The notes below the pieces were generated by a model, which saw only the letters and a list, made by a program, of their open reading frames with translations, was not told where the DNA came from and searched no databases. Shown piece after piece: positions 21,945 through 33,242 of a DNA stretch of 64,000 bases (positions are counted from its first letter, which is position 1; every line of letters begins with the position of its first letter). A program made the position numbers and the translations under genes. Origin of the DNA: Aaosphaeria pasadenensis. Its lineage: Eukaryota > Ascomycota > Dothideomycetes > Pleosporales. The stretch spans positions 1 to 64,000 of the forward strand of contig JAKLMB010000030.1 in the NCBI GenBank assembly GCA_022813625.1. The letters are read 5' to 3'.

Positions 21945-24042
21945 CTATTGCTGGAACTTCCGGACGCGTCGCGTCGTGTTCATATACCCCATATTTTTGA
22001 TGGTCGAGGCTGGCATCACCCATGGCGATTGCGATTGCTGCAGCACTGTTGTAGTGGCCGAGACTTGATCCTCGCGACGCAACAAGCGATAATAATCATG
22101 CTCAGTATACGCCCACTCTGGATGGTCACAACAACCAGAGATTAGCACCGTTTTCTCCGGATTCAACCGACGAACCGCCCTTTCAAGCGATTTCGGGATG
22201 AGAAGTTGCGCAATCCGGTTCTCGGGATCCCAGGCCCTCAAAAGTGCAGTACATACGACCCGAGAAGTTGCCGGCTCAGGCGGAGCAATCATGCCATCGG
22301 AATTGCCTTGGAAGTATGGTAGACGGTATTTCTGTGTTCGAGGAAGCTTGTTGGACAGCGCAATGATACTTTCGTCTTCTGTCTCCACCAATTTTACAAG
22401 AGAACCGTTAAGCACGTGTGAGAATCGGCTGGGCTCAATATATTCGCCCATGGACAGTATGCCAATGAATGTTTGTTGTGCGAAGCTCGTCTCTTCGTAG
22501 CAAAACTCCCACGGTGTCATAGAAGAGATTGACTTCGAATTAAATGTAAACTGACGGGGATCCGATTGGGAACGTCCAGTACAATGGAAGTATGAAAGCA
22601 TATGCATGCTGCGAAGTTGAGCCTCTGAGTGGGAGAGTTTGTTCACGCTGTACTGTGCTGGAATATGGCTGACCGTAATGCCACTCTTACGAGAGAATGT
22701 GTCAACAGCGTCCAATCTCGCAGCGTTCAACTCGTCAATTGCTTCAAGATCGCCTGTGAGAACCACTTGACGAGGTTTGATTTGGGCAAGAACATCGATG
22801 AACAACGTAACATCGATTGAGAATATTGATCCAGGCGTGTTGACAATCAGTGGAGCAGGTTGCTGACGTTGCGCATCCGTGTACACCCGAAAGAGGTGTT
22901 CAACGCATGCGATGAAGTACGACCAGTAGTTGAAGAGATCATTCGTAGGAACCGAATGAGCATGGAGTATCTTGTTGAAGTTTTCAGAGGACTCAATCTC
23001 TGGACTAGGGCGTGTAAAAGACGGCCCAAGATTAAGTTCGCAGATTAACGCAAGGGAGATCTGTCCATGGGGACCATACTCCGGTTTGTTTGGATCAAGG
23101 TCCAAGAAATACACAGCTGACATCGCACGTGCACTCTTTCCCAGACCTGTTAAACATCGATTAATGAGTCTTCGAGCAAACATGGATTTGCCTGATGTTG
23201 GCATTCCTCCAATAAGGATAGTTGATGGGTTGTTTGCACACTCCTCAATTTGCCGTAACCAGTCCTCAGGCGCAAGCTCAGGTGCTATAGGTCGATTCCA
23301 TGGGTCGGCGTCGGAATCAGTGATCTTATTCACTAGTTAGTACGAGTGTGATTGTCAAATGTTTGAATTTTACGCACCAAGGAGAATGATCTCTTTCGGT
23401 TTTTGAGTGAGGTGCTTGCATTCCAAATGTTGGCAAACAGTGGACTCAAATCGGAAAGTGGTACTGCCTCTTCACAATCTAGGAATCGGACCTCGTTTCT
23501 AGTGTCCAATCCTCTGATGATGGATATGGGAGATATTGATGGCACATAAATGCGATGAACCTGAGGTACCTCCTTGCCGGTTGCCGATAAATTGGCACCA
23601 TTTACATTGATTGCTCCCCTAAGTACGACAAGATCGAAACATCCAATCATAGATATGGTAGCGTTTCTCTGTAAGAAAACGGTGAGTTCACTCTCAGTTT
23701 CAGACGAAATATGGTCTTGACCGTAACGCCAAGTGCAGAGTTGCACACTGCGAAGACCATCATCGGATGTGGAACTTTCATTGTCATCGAAATCAGATGG
23801 CTCAGGATCTACCAGAGGACTTGGAGATATATCGATAGACTCCTGTACGGCATCTGCAATCTCAGGTTGAAGAGCCCTCAATTTTGCTGCAGCGACAGCG
23901 CTCATTGGTTTGACATTGTCCTCCCCAGTGCCTATAAACACATGTCAGTACTTGATGAATAAAATGCCAGTAGATGTATAGAGGTACCTGACGAACCCTG
24001 TGCAGAGACTGAATCATTATTACGCTTCCTTTTCTCTGGCAT
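21945..24042 (-). CDS. GRC3: Polynucleotide 5'-hydroxyl kinase Grc3
   Basis: Three exons (24042-23988, 23931-23374, 23332-21945) give 666 residues. Grc3 (NOL9 in animals) phosphorylates the 5'-OH end made when Las1 cleaves ITS2 of pre-rRNA, and acts in the nucleolus. The N-terminus is basic (MPEKRKRNND). It is followed by the family beta-rich domain, with motifs such as LRGAINVNGANL and PSISPISIIRG. The Clp1/Grc3 P-loop kinase domain starts with Walker A GMPTSGKS at residues 247-254. It continues with FLDLDPNKPEYGPHGQISL (substrate and lid region) and VNTPGSIFSID. The second intron needs a GTAAAA donor and a TAACTAG acceptor to stay in frame, so that junction is the least certain. The gene starts 226 bp from the divergent RPA34 gene. 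Confidence 0.9.
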
Positions 24043-24268
24043 GTCGGGACAAAGTCATCTATTACTGGAAAGTATCTCGAGATTTGAATGCAAGAGAAAT
24101 TGTCCCCCAGTATTCCGCTCTTTTTCTCTCCAAGTGACAGAATTGGTACTAGCGCGACGCCAAGAGCCAGAGCTATGGGCGGTCAAAAATGGCAGAAAAC
24201 CGCTCCGCAAAAAAGTTCATAACCAAATGGAGCACCGCGCGCAGCGCCTTTACTATACGACAATCGCA
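24043..24268. promoter_or_regulatory. Bidirectional promoter between GRC3 and RPA34
   Basis: Only 226 bp separate the start codons of GRC3 (minus) and RPA34 (plus), so both 5' UTRs and promoters must share it. Both products act in ribosome biogenesis. I see no clear PAC or RRPE element; a GC-rich patch (CCGCGCGCAGCGCC) lies close to the RPA34 start. Confidence 0.7.
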
Positions 24269-25630
24269 ATGAGTAAAAGCCAGCGTACCCCAATCCCACT
24301 GCCGGGCTCCACGGCGAGCAAGAAGAACGCGTCTGCCAAAGTTCCACAGAAAGGATCTTTCAAGAGTCAGGAATTCGTAGAAAGCAGTGACGAGTCTGCG
24401 ACAGAGCAACCAGCGAAGAAGAAGGCTGGCAGCAAGCGAACAGATCCCAAATCACCCGCCAAAATAGGAGTACACAAGCCCAACGGAGTCTCGAAGAAAA
24501 CCAAGGTTCCCCCGCCTACGCCAATTTCCGCGCCTAAAAAGGTCGTGACGAATGAGTTGACTACAACTAGTAGTAGCTCGGAGAGCGATGAGACGGCAGA
24601 AGAAGTACCTCAGCAGAAGGGCGTGGAAAATACCGGGACAGTTGAGCAATCAGACTCAAGTTCGAGTGAGGATGACTCAGACAGCTCCTCGGAAGAGTCA
24701 GAGAACGAGACAGCTCCAGCAACGGTGCGGAATACAGAGAATTTGTGCGCCGCTCCTCAAGAACTCTCACATACTTAAACTAACACGATTATTCAGGACT
24801 TCGCAACAGCCACCACGGCAGTCTCATACGGTTGAATTCCGGCCAGCGCAGCCTTACAACCCTCCAAAAGGCTTCAATGCTATACCCACCCCGCTTAAGG
24901 CTACTTCGAATGCATCCAAAGTCTTCGAAAATCTGGAAGGGAAGCAGATTTGGCACATATCAGCTCCTGTTGACATATCAGTTGCGCAGTTGGAACAATT
25001 GGCGATGGACGATGCTTTGAAGGGCAAAGCGATCTTGAAGCATAAAGGGTCAGATTATGGGCTTGTTCGTCGTGGAGAGGGCGAGGAAGTTCAGCGTGCG
25101 GTTTTGGTTCCTCGTCCTGACGGATTTAAAGCAGGTCAGTTGCCTCTTCATGATCCCAGTGTTACAATCAACCTAACATATGAACAGTTTCCATGCCCAT
25201 CACACAGACCTTCCATCTACAACAAGTCCTTCACCTCCCTAACATCACAACGAAGCAGACGAACCCCAGCACAGGATCGGAAGCCACTAGAAGCATAACT
25301 AGTAGCACAATTCGCGCTCCGCGGCCTCAAGTGAAAGGTCTCAAGATGCGATACTGGCATTCTGGTTTTGGCGATGACGAGCCAGGTACAATAGGATCTT
25401 CAGATGACGAAACTGAAAAGCCCACAAGGACACCCGGACTTGCAGTCTCGAATGGCAGTCAAATATGGAAGAAGCCAGAGAAGCGTAAGCACGAAGGGGC
25501 AAATGGACCGTCAGAAGCACCTAGCAAAAAGCACAAAAAGCATAAGACGGCGGAGGAAATAAAGAAGAAGGAAGAGAAGAAGGCGAAGAAAGATCGGAAG
25601 AGAGCGGCTGAAGCTGCAGGAAGTTCGTAA
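24269..25630 (+). CDS. RPA34: RNA polymerase I subunit Rpa34 (A34.5)
   Basis: Three exons (24269-24744, 24797-25134, 25188-25630) encode 418 residues. Rpa34 pairs with Rpa49 in a TFIIF-like module that stabilises RNA polymerase I during rRNA transcription. The first 170 residues are disordered, Lys- and Ser-rich, with acidic serine runs (SDSSSSEDDSDSSSEESE) that suit CK2. The dimerisation domain includes FENLEGKQIWHISAP and MDDALKGKAILKHKGSDYG, then MPITQTFHLQQVL and RPQVKGLKMRYWHSGFGD. The C-terminus is a strongly basic tail (KKHKKHKTAEEIKKKEEKK). The ATG at 24269 was chosen over the upstream in-frame ATG at 24041 because the extra residues are not protein-like and would overlap GRC3. The N-terminal FKSQEFVESSDE segment recurs in the AT-hook protein at 60.7-62.5 kb. 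Confidence 0.88.
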
Positions 25631-26226
25631 TACATGCATGCATTTGATACCAGTAGGATGCACATTTGGCGTTATATCCACAGGAGAGATACTGAGCAGA
25701 TGGTAGCTCGGTCGTTCAGAAGTATGACGGGGGGATTCGTTTTATGAGTAGGATAGAATTGGGTGTACCATTGAAATTCAAAACATGTTTGTATATCTTG
25801 TAAGAGAAACCTCGCATACGAAATCATCGTTTGGAAGATTTTTAAGTTATCCGTTCACCTCAGCGTGTGAAATGGGAAGACGGTGAAGATGAAGGACAAC
25901 AAGGTCGGATTAGAGTGAAGAGTACATTAAGCGCGGTTTAGCGTCGCGCTTGTGCCTGCCGTAGTTTCCTATGACAGTCGCGCACGGACGATAAACACGT
26001 TACGTGCAGTGGTAGGGGCATTTCGTTCCTAGCGCGTGTTTGGTCTGCCAGCGAAGAGGGAAAGTCTCAACGGCACGGCCATAACAACACCACAAGCCTT
26101 CGGTCGCATGCGCCTTACGCCTACTGAATTCTCCAGACGAGTCGAATATGCTTTTAAGGCAACGTCGGTACCTTTGCATTCCAAGCGATCACCATCCAAT
26201 CCATTGATTGACCCCCCTACGGATCC
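25631..26226. other. Intergenic region, no gene seen
   Basis: This holds the RPA34 3' UTR and the ApsB-like gene promoter. There is a short GC-rich patch (GCGCGGTTTAGCGTCGCGC) near 25931-25950. No other element is recognisable. Confidence 0.5.
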
Positions 26227-29200
26227 ATGGCTAGCGACGAACCACTTCCCTCGACCGTCGAGGGAGCGCAAACACAACCTACCGAGACCGACCCTTCCTC
26301 ATCAACACCTGCTGAAGCCGCGATTGCTCAAGATGTACCAAAAGACATATCGGAGTCCGAAGACGTGCAGTCTTTCGATCTTGCCGACTCTGACCTCCCT
26401 CCTTTACCAGCCGAGGATAATGAAAGCTTCCTGCAGTTGCAAGAAGAGGACAGCCAAATACAAAGCGACGGGAGCGCATTGCTAGACCGGGAAATGGACC
26501 GCCAGTTGATGGATCTGGAATCAAGCTTTCTCCCCGAGCCTTCAGTAATCCAAGCACCGGGCCCCAAAGGCCAACAAGGGGCGGATGACACTTATCTATT
26601 CGGAGGCTCCCCAGGCAATACACGTTCCGCTTCCCGTGCAGCTGTGGAGGAGGAAGGTACTATGTCTTCTGCTCCTGACGAAGGAACTTCTGCGCAAGAC
26701 TCGTCTTTGTTGTCGAACGAGCCGCCTACTCCTGCGGATGCTTACAAGACACCAGCTGTTCGAAAACTGGATCTTGAAGCAGACCCCCAAGATGGTTCCT
26801 TCACGACAACTTCAACAGACACTATTCCATCATCGCCATCAGCCGAAGCAGCAAAACGGAATATCTCAAGAACAGCGTCCGCAGCTGGCCCTGAACAAAA
26901 CATGCCATCACAGAGTGAGGAGGATATTGGGCAAGCAGTTCCAGGAGCAGAGCGCCAGAAGGAGGAGCATACCCAACGGCCCACCTCAAGCGCATCAACC
27001 GTCAAAGCTCCAGATTTCTCTCAAATGGCAGGCGATTCTTCGCTCACAGAAACAGCAAAACCATCGCCTCTCGTTTCAACCACAAAGAAGTCCACAAAAC
27101 GTCCCAGCTTTCTTCAAGATCGACACTCAAGCCACCGATCCTCCGTCTCGTCATTAACAAACAATTCCGACATCTCGGCAGATGGGGGAAGTAATGCCAG
27201 TCTCAGCGCTGACTATGCATTGCAGAGTGGAGGTGCAGTACCGCGGTCGAGTGGCCAAAGTAGGAGCAGCATTGGCTTATCAAGGTTACCAAGTCTCGGT
27301 AGCATTGCATCATCAGTATCAGGATATAGTGATGCTACTCCACAGTGGGACAAGACAAGAAGTATCAGCTCCAATTCGCTATCCGGGTACCTCTTGCACC
27401 CGGACTCTTCTTTGGGTCCGCTTGAAGAAGAAGCCCCAAATTCCAGCACCCCTCCTGCTACACCAGGAACTCCTGTGATCAGAGTCGCAGCGCCTACGGA
27501 TACCGTTATTGCCAGACACGTCCAGGATATCCAAGTCCCTGATACTGTCGCTCGCGAATACCGCGAAAAGTACTCCCGGTCCCCCGACAGACGACAGACG
27601 GCCACGCCTTTCACACGCAGCAAACACAATCTTACGCTCAAAGAGCAAAATAGCAAGATTGATAAGCTTAGCAAAGAAAACTTCGATTTAAAGTTGAAAA
27701 TCCATTTCCTCGATCAGGCTCTCCAGAATCGATCGGATGAAGGTGTGAAGGACATGATCTCGAAAAACGTACAGCTGCAGACCGATCTGGCCAACGAGAA
27801 GAAGGAAAATCAGTCTCTGCGCAAGAAAGTGCGAGAACTCGAACGTAAACTAAATTCGCAACAAGAGGGAACAACCAAGGACACAACAAGTGGTTCTGAT
27901 GACGAGAAAAGCGACCAATCGTCTAAACAGGCTGAATTGGAAGAAGAGATATATTTCCTACGGGAACGTCTGGAATCAACCGAAGTGCTTGTCGAGGAAC
28001 TGCAACAAGAAAGCTTGAACAAGGAGATCGAGAAGCGCCGTATGGCCGAGTACATTAAGTCAATGGGGGATAGGAACTCTTCAGAACCTTCCGCCGGTAT
28101 TAATGAGGCCATGAGCATGTGGAAAGAGGAACTTAAGGATGAGCGAGCAAGGCGAGAGCGAGTCGAAGCCGAATCTGAGCAACTGCGGGAAGAAGTTCAA
28201 CGTTTAAGGGAATCGGCGCAACAAGCGCAACAGCATTCAGCGGCAAATCATAGTGTAAAGAACACGGTCAACGTGACCCGTCGGAACTTACTGACCACAT
28301 ACACGTCACATTCAAATACTGGATCCGATATGCACGACCAAATAAGACCATCATCTGCGACTGGAGCCTCTAGCACGGTTGTAGAGCAACTGCGCGGTGA
28401 AAATGCAGAGCTACGACGCGATCTAGGGGCCCAGACTTCCATGCTTACGTCTCGAAATAGAGAAAGAGAGCGTCTGCAGCAAGAAATAGAAAGCCTGAAG
28501 CTTACGGCTCGCAGGGGGGATGTTGGGTCCGTTGCCGGTGATAGCATTTTTGAAAGGTCAATATCTCGCAACAACCAGAGACCACTCTCCCGAGCGAGCG
28601 GTGGCACACGTGCAACACATTTGAGCGATGCCGAGCGTGACGAATATGAAAGTAAGTATGCCGCACTTCGTGACGAACTCTCTCAGACGAAGCTACATTA
28701 CAAAGAACTCGATGATCAATTGAATGGACACCTTGATTTGCTAGAGCAGGCGGAAAGTAAAGTCAGGGAACTCGACAATGAGCTAGAAGCACAAACGCAA
28801 GACCTACAAGCTCTGCAGAGCGAGCGAGATGAAGCTCTCGAGCTTCTCGAGGACAAGGAACAAGAGTGTGAAGAGCTTAGACAGCAGGCTCTCCAGACTA
28901 TACAGAGACTGGAAGGCGAAATTGATCAGAAAGAGCAGGAGTGTAATCGACTTGTGACCGATCTTGAGAATCTGAACGAGGACTTCAATGCATTGCAACA
29001 GGAGATGAAGAATGTAAGCGAAAGCCTTGTACAACTTGAAGACGATCAGAGTGCAAGCTTGAGAAAGATCCAGAACCTCGAGGCTGAGCTCATCGATGCA
29101 AACCAAGAGCTGGGCAAGCAAGATAAATTCTTGTCAGACGAGAAGTCCAAGAATGAACGCCTCGAGGTGCAGCTCGAATCTTGCCAAGGCGAGATTGACT

Positions 29201-30802
29201 TCTTGCGAGAAGAGCAAGAGAGTGACAAGATCAAGATTGGCGAACTAGAAGCATCACTCAACATCGCGCATACCACCATTCAAGATGAGAAAGAACGCTT
29301 CCAAGAACTCGAGGAGCGTCTGGCAGAAGAACGGCGTCAACGCGATATTCTCGAGAATCAAGAGAAGCAAGAGGTCGAAAAGATCATCAGTGATCTGAAC
29401 TCACAATTGACTAAGCTCAAGGAGGACAACAGGAAATTGCGAAAGAGTCTTTCAGGCAAGGAAGTCGAAGCAACCACTTGGAAGCAACGTTTGGATGAAC
29501 TTGAAAACAACCTTCGCGAAGCTCTTGGAAACCTCAATGGCACGAGATCCAGCCTTCTTAAGGTACCACAATCTGACTCTGGTTGCACTTGATGATTTAC
29601 TAACATTAATGTTCCAGGACATCACGAAGCTGCAACGTGATCTTGACACAACCGTGCAGGAGCTTACAGATACGCGAACAGACTTGGCCGAAAAGGACAG
29701 GCTTTTGAAAGCTCGCGATACACTGTTAGAGAGCACTGGATTAGAAAGTCGTCGTCTCTCTGACCTTCTTGAGCGTGAACGTGCAGCGCGCCGTCAAGAC
29801 CAAGCCACATGGGAAACTGCAAAGCGAGGTCATCAGTCGGTGTCACGATCAATTCAACAGCATGAGACCAGGGTTCTGGAGCTGGAAACGCTAAGAAGTC
29901 AGGATCGCCGCAAGCTTATAGCTCTCGAAACCCAGTACAAGGACCAGCTAATCGAGCGGAACAACCTACTCTACGCTCTCTGGAACCGGCTCTCAACACT
30001 CTGTGGTGCTGAGTGGTCACGTAATCACGCCGTTATCAATGGGGAACTGACGTCCATGGAACTAATCTCCAAAAACCTCACAGGGTTTAACAAAAATATC
30101 ATTCTGGCCGTAAAGACAGTCGAAGGAATCATTGGCAATTTCCGCCAGAGGATTCGCGGCATGGAGAAAGATCTTCTTCGTGATTACCAGACACTTGAAC
30201 ATACTCTGGATCTCCGTGTTAAGCGACTTGATCAGCTTGAGAAGATTGTGATTGCGCAAAGACAATCTATTGGACGCCCCAGCACCATCCGTGGAGGCAT
30301 GGTCGATGTCAGCACGGGAGAGTTGAGTAAGCTGCGTAGCGAAAACAAGACGCTCAAGACAGAAATTCAGACCTTGCGCCAAATCTCGACCGATACACGG
30401 AGCATTGCTGAATCTACCAATGCACCATCCGCATCTCCAAGCCTCTCCAAGCGTGCGAGCATGGCACAGACCCTGCTTCGTCACCACTCTACTTCTGCTG
30501 TTGAAGGCATGAATCAACCCGACCATCCATATCCACAAGCAAGTGGATTACAGCCGAGCGAGCAAAAGTGGATCCACAGGCTCAAAGAACTAGAAAGGCG
30601 CCTCAAGGCAGAGAGGGAAGCTCGTTTATTAGACCGGAGCGGAGCACGAAAACGACTCGAGCAAAAGGTCGAGGAAAATGCAGAACTTCGCGGTCAACTT
30701 GAACGTGAACGTGGAAGGAATGGCGATGAGGGTAGTGTAAGCGGTAGACAGAGCGTGGCAGGTGGCAGCGCAAGAGGAATGGGCGACGACGAGGTGTATT
30801 AG
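26227..30802 (+). CDS. apsB: ApsB/Mto1-type microtubule-organising-centre protein
   Basis: Two exons (26227-29562, 29618-30802) encode about 1,506 residues; the intron has a good branch site (TTTACTAACA). Proteins of this family recruit gamma-tubulin complexes to spindle-pole-body outer plaques and septal MTOCs; Aspergillus ApsB is needed for nuclear positioning. The first 450 residues are disordered and Ser/Thr/Pro-rich. The CM1 (Cnn_1N) motif follows around residues 464-535, with LTLKEQNSKIDKLSKENFDL and KLKIHFLDQAL. Continuous coiled coils run to the C-terminus, for example YKELDDQLNGHLDLLEQAE and LEEDKEQECEELRQQ-like heptads. Near residues 1430-1480 the segment LKELERRLKAEREARLLDRS matches the Mto2-binding region. 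Length and domain order fit ApsB/PcpA/Mto1. Confidence 0.9.
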
Positions 30803-31375
30803 TACGTTGTGCTCTTGGATCGATTTTCATTCTATCGAGCGTGTTCTTGTTTAGCGTTACTTTGGAAGCGTATATCATCATGGCTGGACCTTTTAGGCGC
30901 AATATGGTGGAAAACACGGCAATGTTGGTGAAGGAAAGGAGGGCGTGGGCTTGTAACTGGCCCATAAAGAATACCTCGTAATCCGCAAGTGAGGCCCTGG
31001 TGCCTTTTGAATTGCAAAGGCTCTATTTGACCAACCATAGTCTGGAACGATATTGTGAATTTAACAACGGACTCTGACGCTGAAATACTCTGTGTGCCCG
31101 TTTGACCCAAGTGTGAGAAGTATGGTGGACAAAGCGCGTTTAAGATCAAATTTGGCACCGAATCTACCTTTACTTCGTTTCTTGTAGCTGCCTGCTCATA
31201 ACCGTGTCTCTCACTCTCACCTGTATAAAGTCCGAGAGTTAGGTCGCCCACTACCTGTCACAGACTGCTGTTGTTGCTCCGTACACTCACCTTGGACTTT
31301 GTCTCAGACACCACCATCACCATCGTCAAAACGTCCACATTCACCTTCAAATTACGTGTTGAGACAGTACCAGCG
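30803..31375. other. Intergenic region, no gene seen
   Basis: This spacer lies between two plus-strand genes and contains the ApsB 3' UTR and the promoter of the next gene. No repeats or RNA genes recognised. Confidence 0.5.
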
Positions 31376-32685
31376 ATGGAAAATCAAGATGGATCATCAC
31401 AACGGAAGGCTCCGTACAAAGGTAAGGAATACAACAACCTTTCTGATTCATTGGCTTCCCTCTGTCCATTGCCTACGACTTCACTGCTTACCACTCCCTA
31501 CTCACCATCAATACAAACCACCAGGCTTTGCAGTTGCTGGCTTCAACAAGTATTTCAAGAAGGCAGACGCATACAGATCAACGCCTCTAATTCGACAACC
31601 CACGCCCCCTCCTCCAGCGATCCCACCTGTCCAGAGGTCTCAATTCGGCGCAAGACGCCACTACGCTGAGAGTGATAACGACTTCCGGGTGGAAAGTAGC
31701 AGACCTGCAATCAGAAGGCGATTGTCCGTAAGTTTTTACCTCTGACTCTCATCCGTTTTGGCGATTCACATCTAATATTCTAAAACCACTACAGCCCACT
31801 GCGGTAATGATGGGACGTTTAACCAAAACCGAGACTGCAAAGGCAAGTCGTGGAGCCAGCCGAAGTAGTAGAGCTGCAAGCACAATTCCCAAGAAACGCA
31901 AACCCTCACCAAAAACCAGCACAGAACGCCGTAAGGTCCAGAAAAAGACAAGCACCGGTACGCCTGACAAGTCGAAGAGTAAGATTGTTGTTCTGAAAGT
32001 TCCAGGAATTGAGCGTGAAAACGAATCCGAGACGGAAAATGCAGGTACTCAAGCTGAGATTAAGGAGCTTCAAGCGAAGCTCAAAGCCGCAATTGCCCGC
32101 AATGAGGGCCTCGAGATTCAAATTGAGCGAGACACTATTGATCACATCAAGGAGCTACAAAAGAAGGAGGGTGAGATTGATGTCTTGAAAAGCTCCATTG
32201 AGCGCGCTGGTAAAGAGCTGTCCGATCACAAGGATCAAAGTGCGAAATTTGAAGCAAGCACCACGAGCACCATCGCCACATTGGCAGCAGAGGGGGATCA
32301 ATTACTTAGGCAGAGCGAAAACCCCAGACCGCCGAATCCACGCCGGGCTTCTCCGGCTCCTGTAGCCGCAGCAGTCAACCCAGCCCACCTGGATGAGAAC
32401 ATGCGAGTAGAGAACGTACGAAAGACCTACCTCAGCATCAAGAGGAGGTACGATACTCTCTGTTGCATAACGAAGGAGGTGGTTCGTTGCACACGTGGAA
32501 TGTACCTAAGCAATTTTGGTGACTTTGGCCGTTTGCTCGAGCAATTAAGAAATGCTATGGAAGACCAAGACAAGCCAGCTGAACATCAGGGTGTAGAAGG
32601 AGGGAAGTCTGGCCTAACTGCAACGCCGCTCGGTGTGGATAGTCAAGGGACTGTGGCGAAGGGAAGTCAAGGACCGCAGGCGTAA
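31376..32685 (+). CDS. Basic coiled-coil hypothetical protein
   Basis: Three exons (31376-31421, 31525-31727, 31795-32685) encode 379 residues; the junctions are in phase with strong GTAAGG and GTAAGT donors. I do not recognise the family. Exons 1-2 encode a compact segment, APYKGFAVAGFNKYFKKADA, followed by a proline run (PTPPPPAIPPV). Exon 3 has a strongly basic, serine-rich region with several NLS-like patches (PKKRKPSP, ERRKVQKK). It is followed by a coiled coil at about residues 155-245 (IKELQAKLKAAIARNEGLEI) and a helical, Cys-containing C-terminal part (YLSIKRRYDTLCCITKEVV). A nuclear or chromatin-associated structural role is plausible but is inference. It lies 570 bp downstream of the ApsB-like gene on the same strand. 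Confidence 0.7.
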
Positions 32686-33242
32686 GAGCCCAAAAAGCAA
32701 GCATCATCACGATACATGGCGACCTCTGCCATATGCATTGAACAATCCGCGAGTTTCATACGTGGGTAAAAGAACGGGTTGGTCGTTGAAAAATGTTACA
32801 TCGGTGCGAATCGTACTAGTAACAAGAATAATTGACTCAAGCTTTGGAAGGGGCATGGAAAGCAATATCTTTAGATCATGCATCAGTGACTCCTAAGCTA
32901 CACATAATAATCCAATCCTGCATTCATTTATTTGATTGATTGATGACTTGAAAGATGACGCGACGGCGACACCAACTGGCTCGACCAGGATTCAAGACCA
33001 TACAATGGTATTCAATGATCGTACATATGACATAAAGTTGATTGGAGATGCTTTTAATCTCGTAGTGTGGCAGACACATCAAATCCCCGAACGCCTCATG
33101 CCCCAAACAAATGCCCATGAATATACCGTGAAGTGAAAGTCTCACGCAGTTTCCCTGCAACGCCAAAAGTACCATAAAAGATTGCCAACCAGCCTTGCCT
33201 TGTGTTTTGCCGAACGCCTAGTGATTGAACCTAATGGAATGT
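32686..33242. other. Convergent intergenic region, no gene seen
   Basis: This 550-bp spacer joins the 3' ends of the coiled-coil gene (plus) and FMP25 (minus). AT-rich, with no recognisable element. Confidence 0.5.

Noticed and set aside
24041..24268. N-terminal extension of Rpa34 to the ATG at 24041
   Set aside because: The extra 76 residues are not protein-like and the start would sit on top of the GRC3 start codon.
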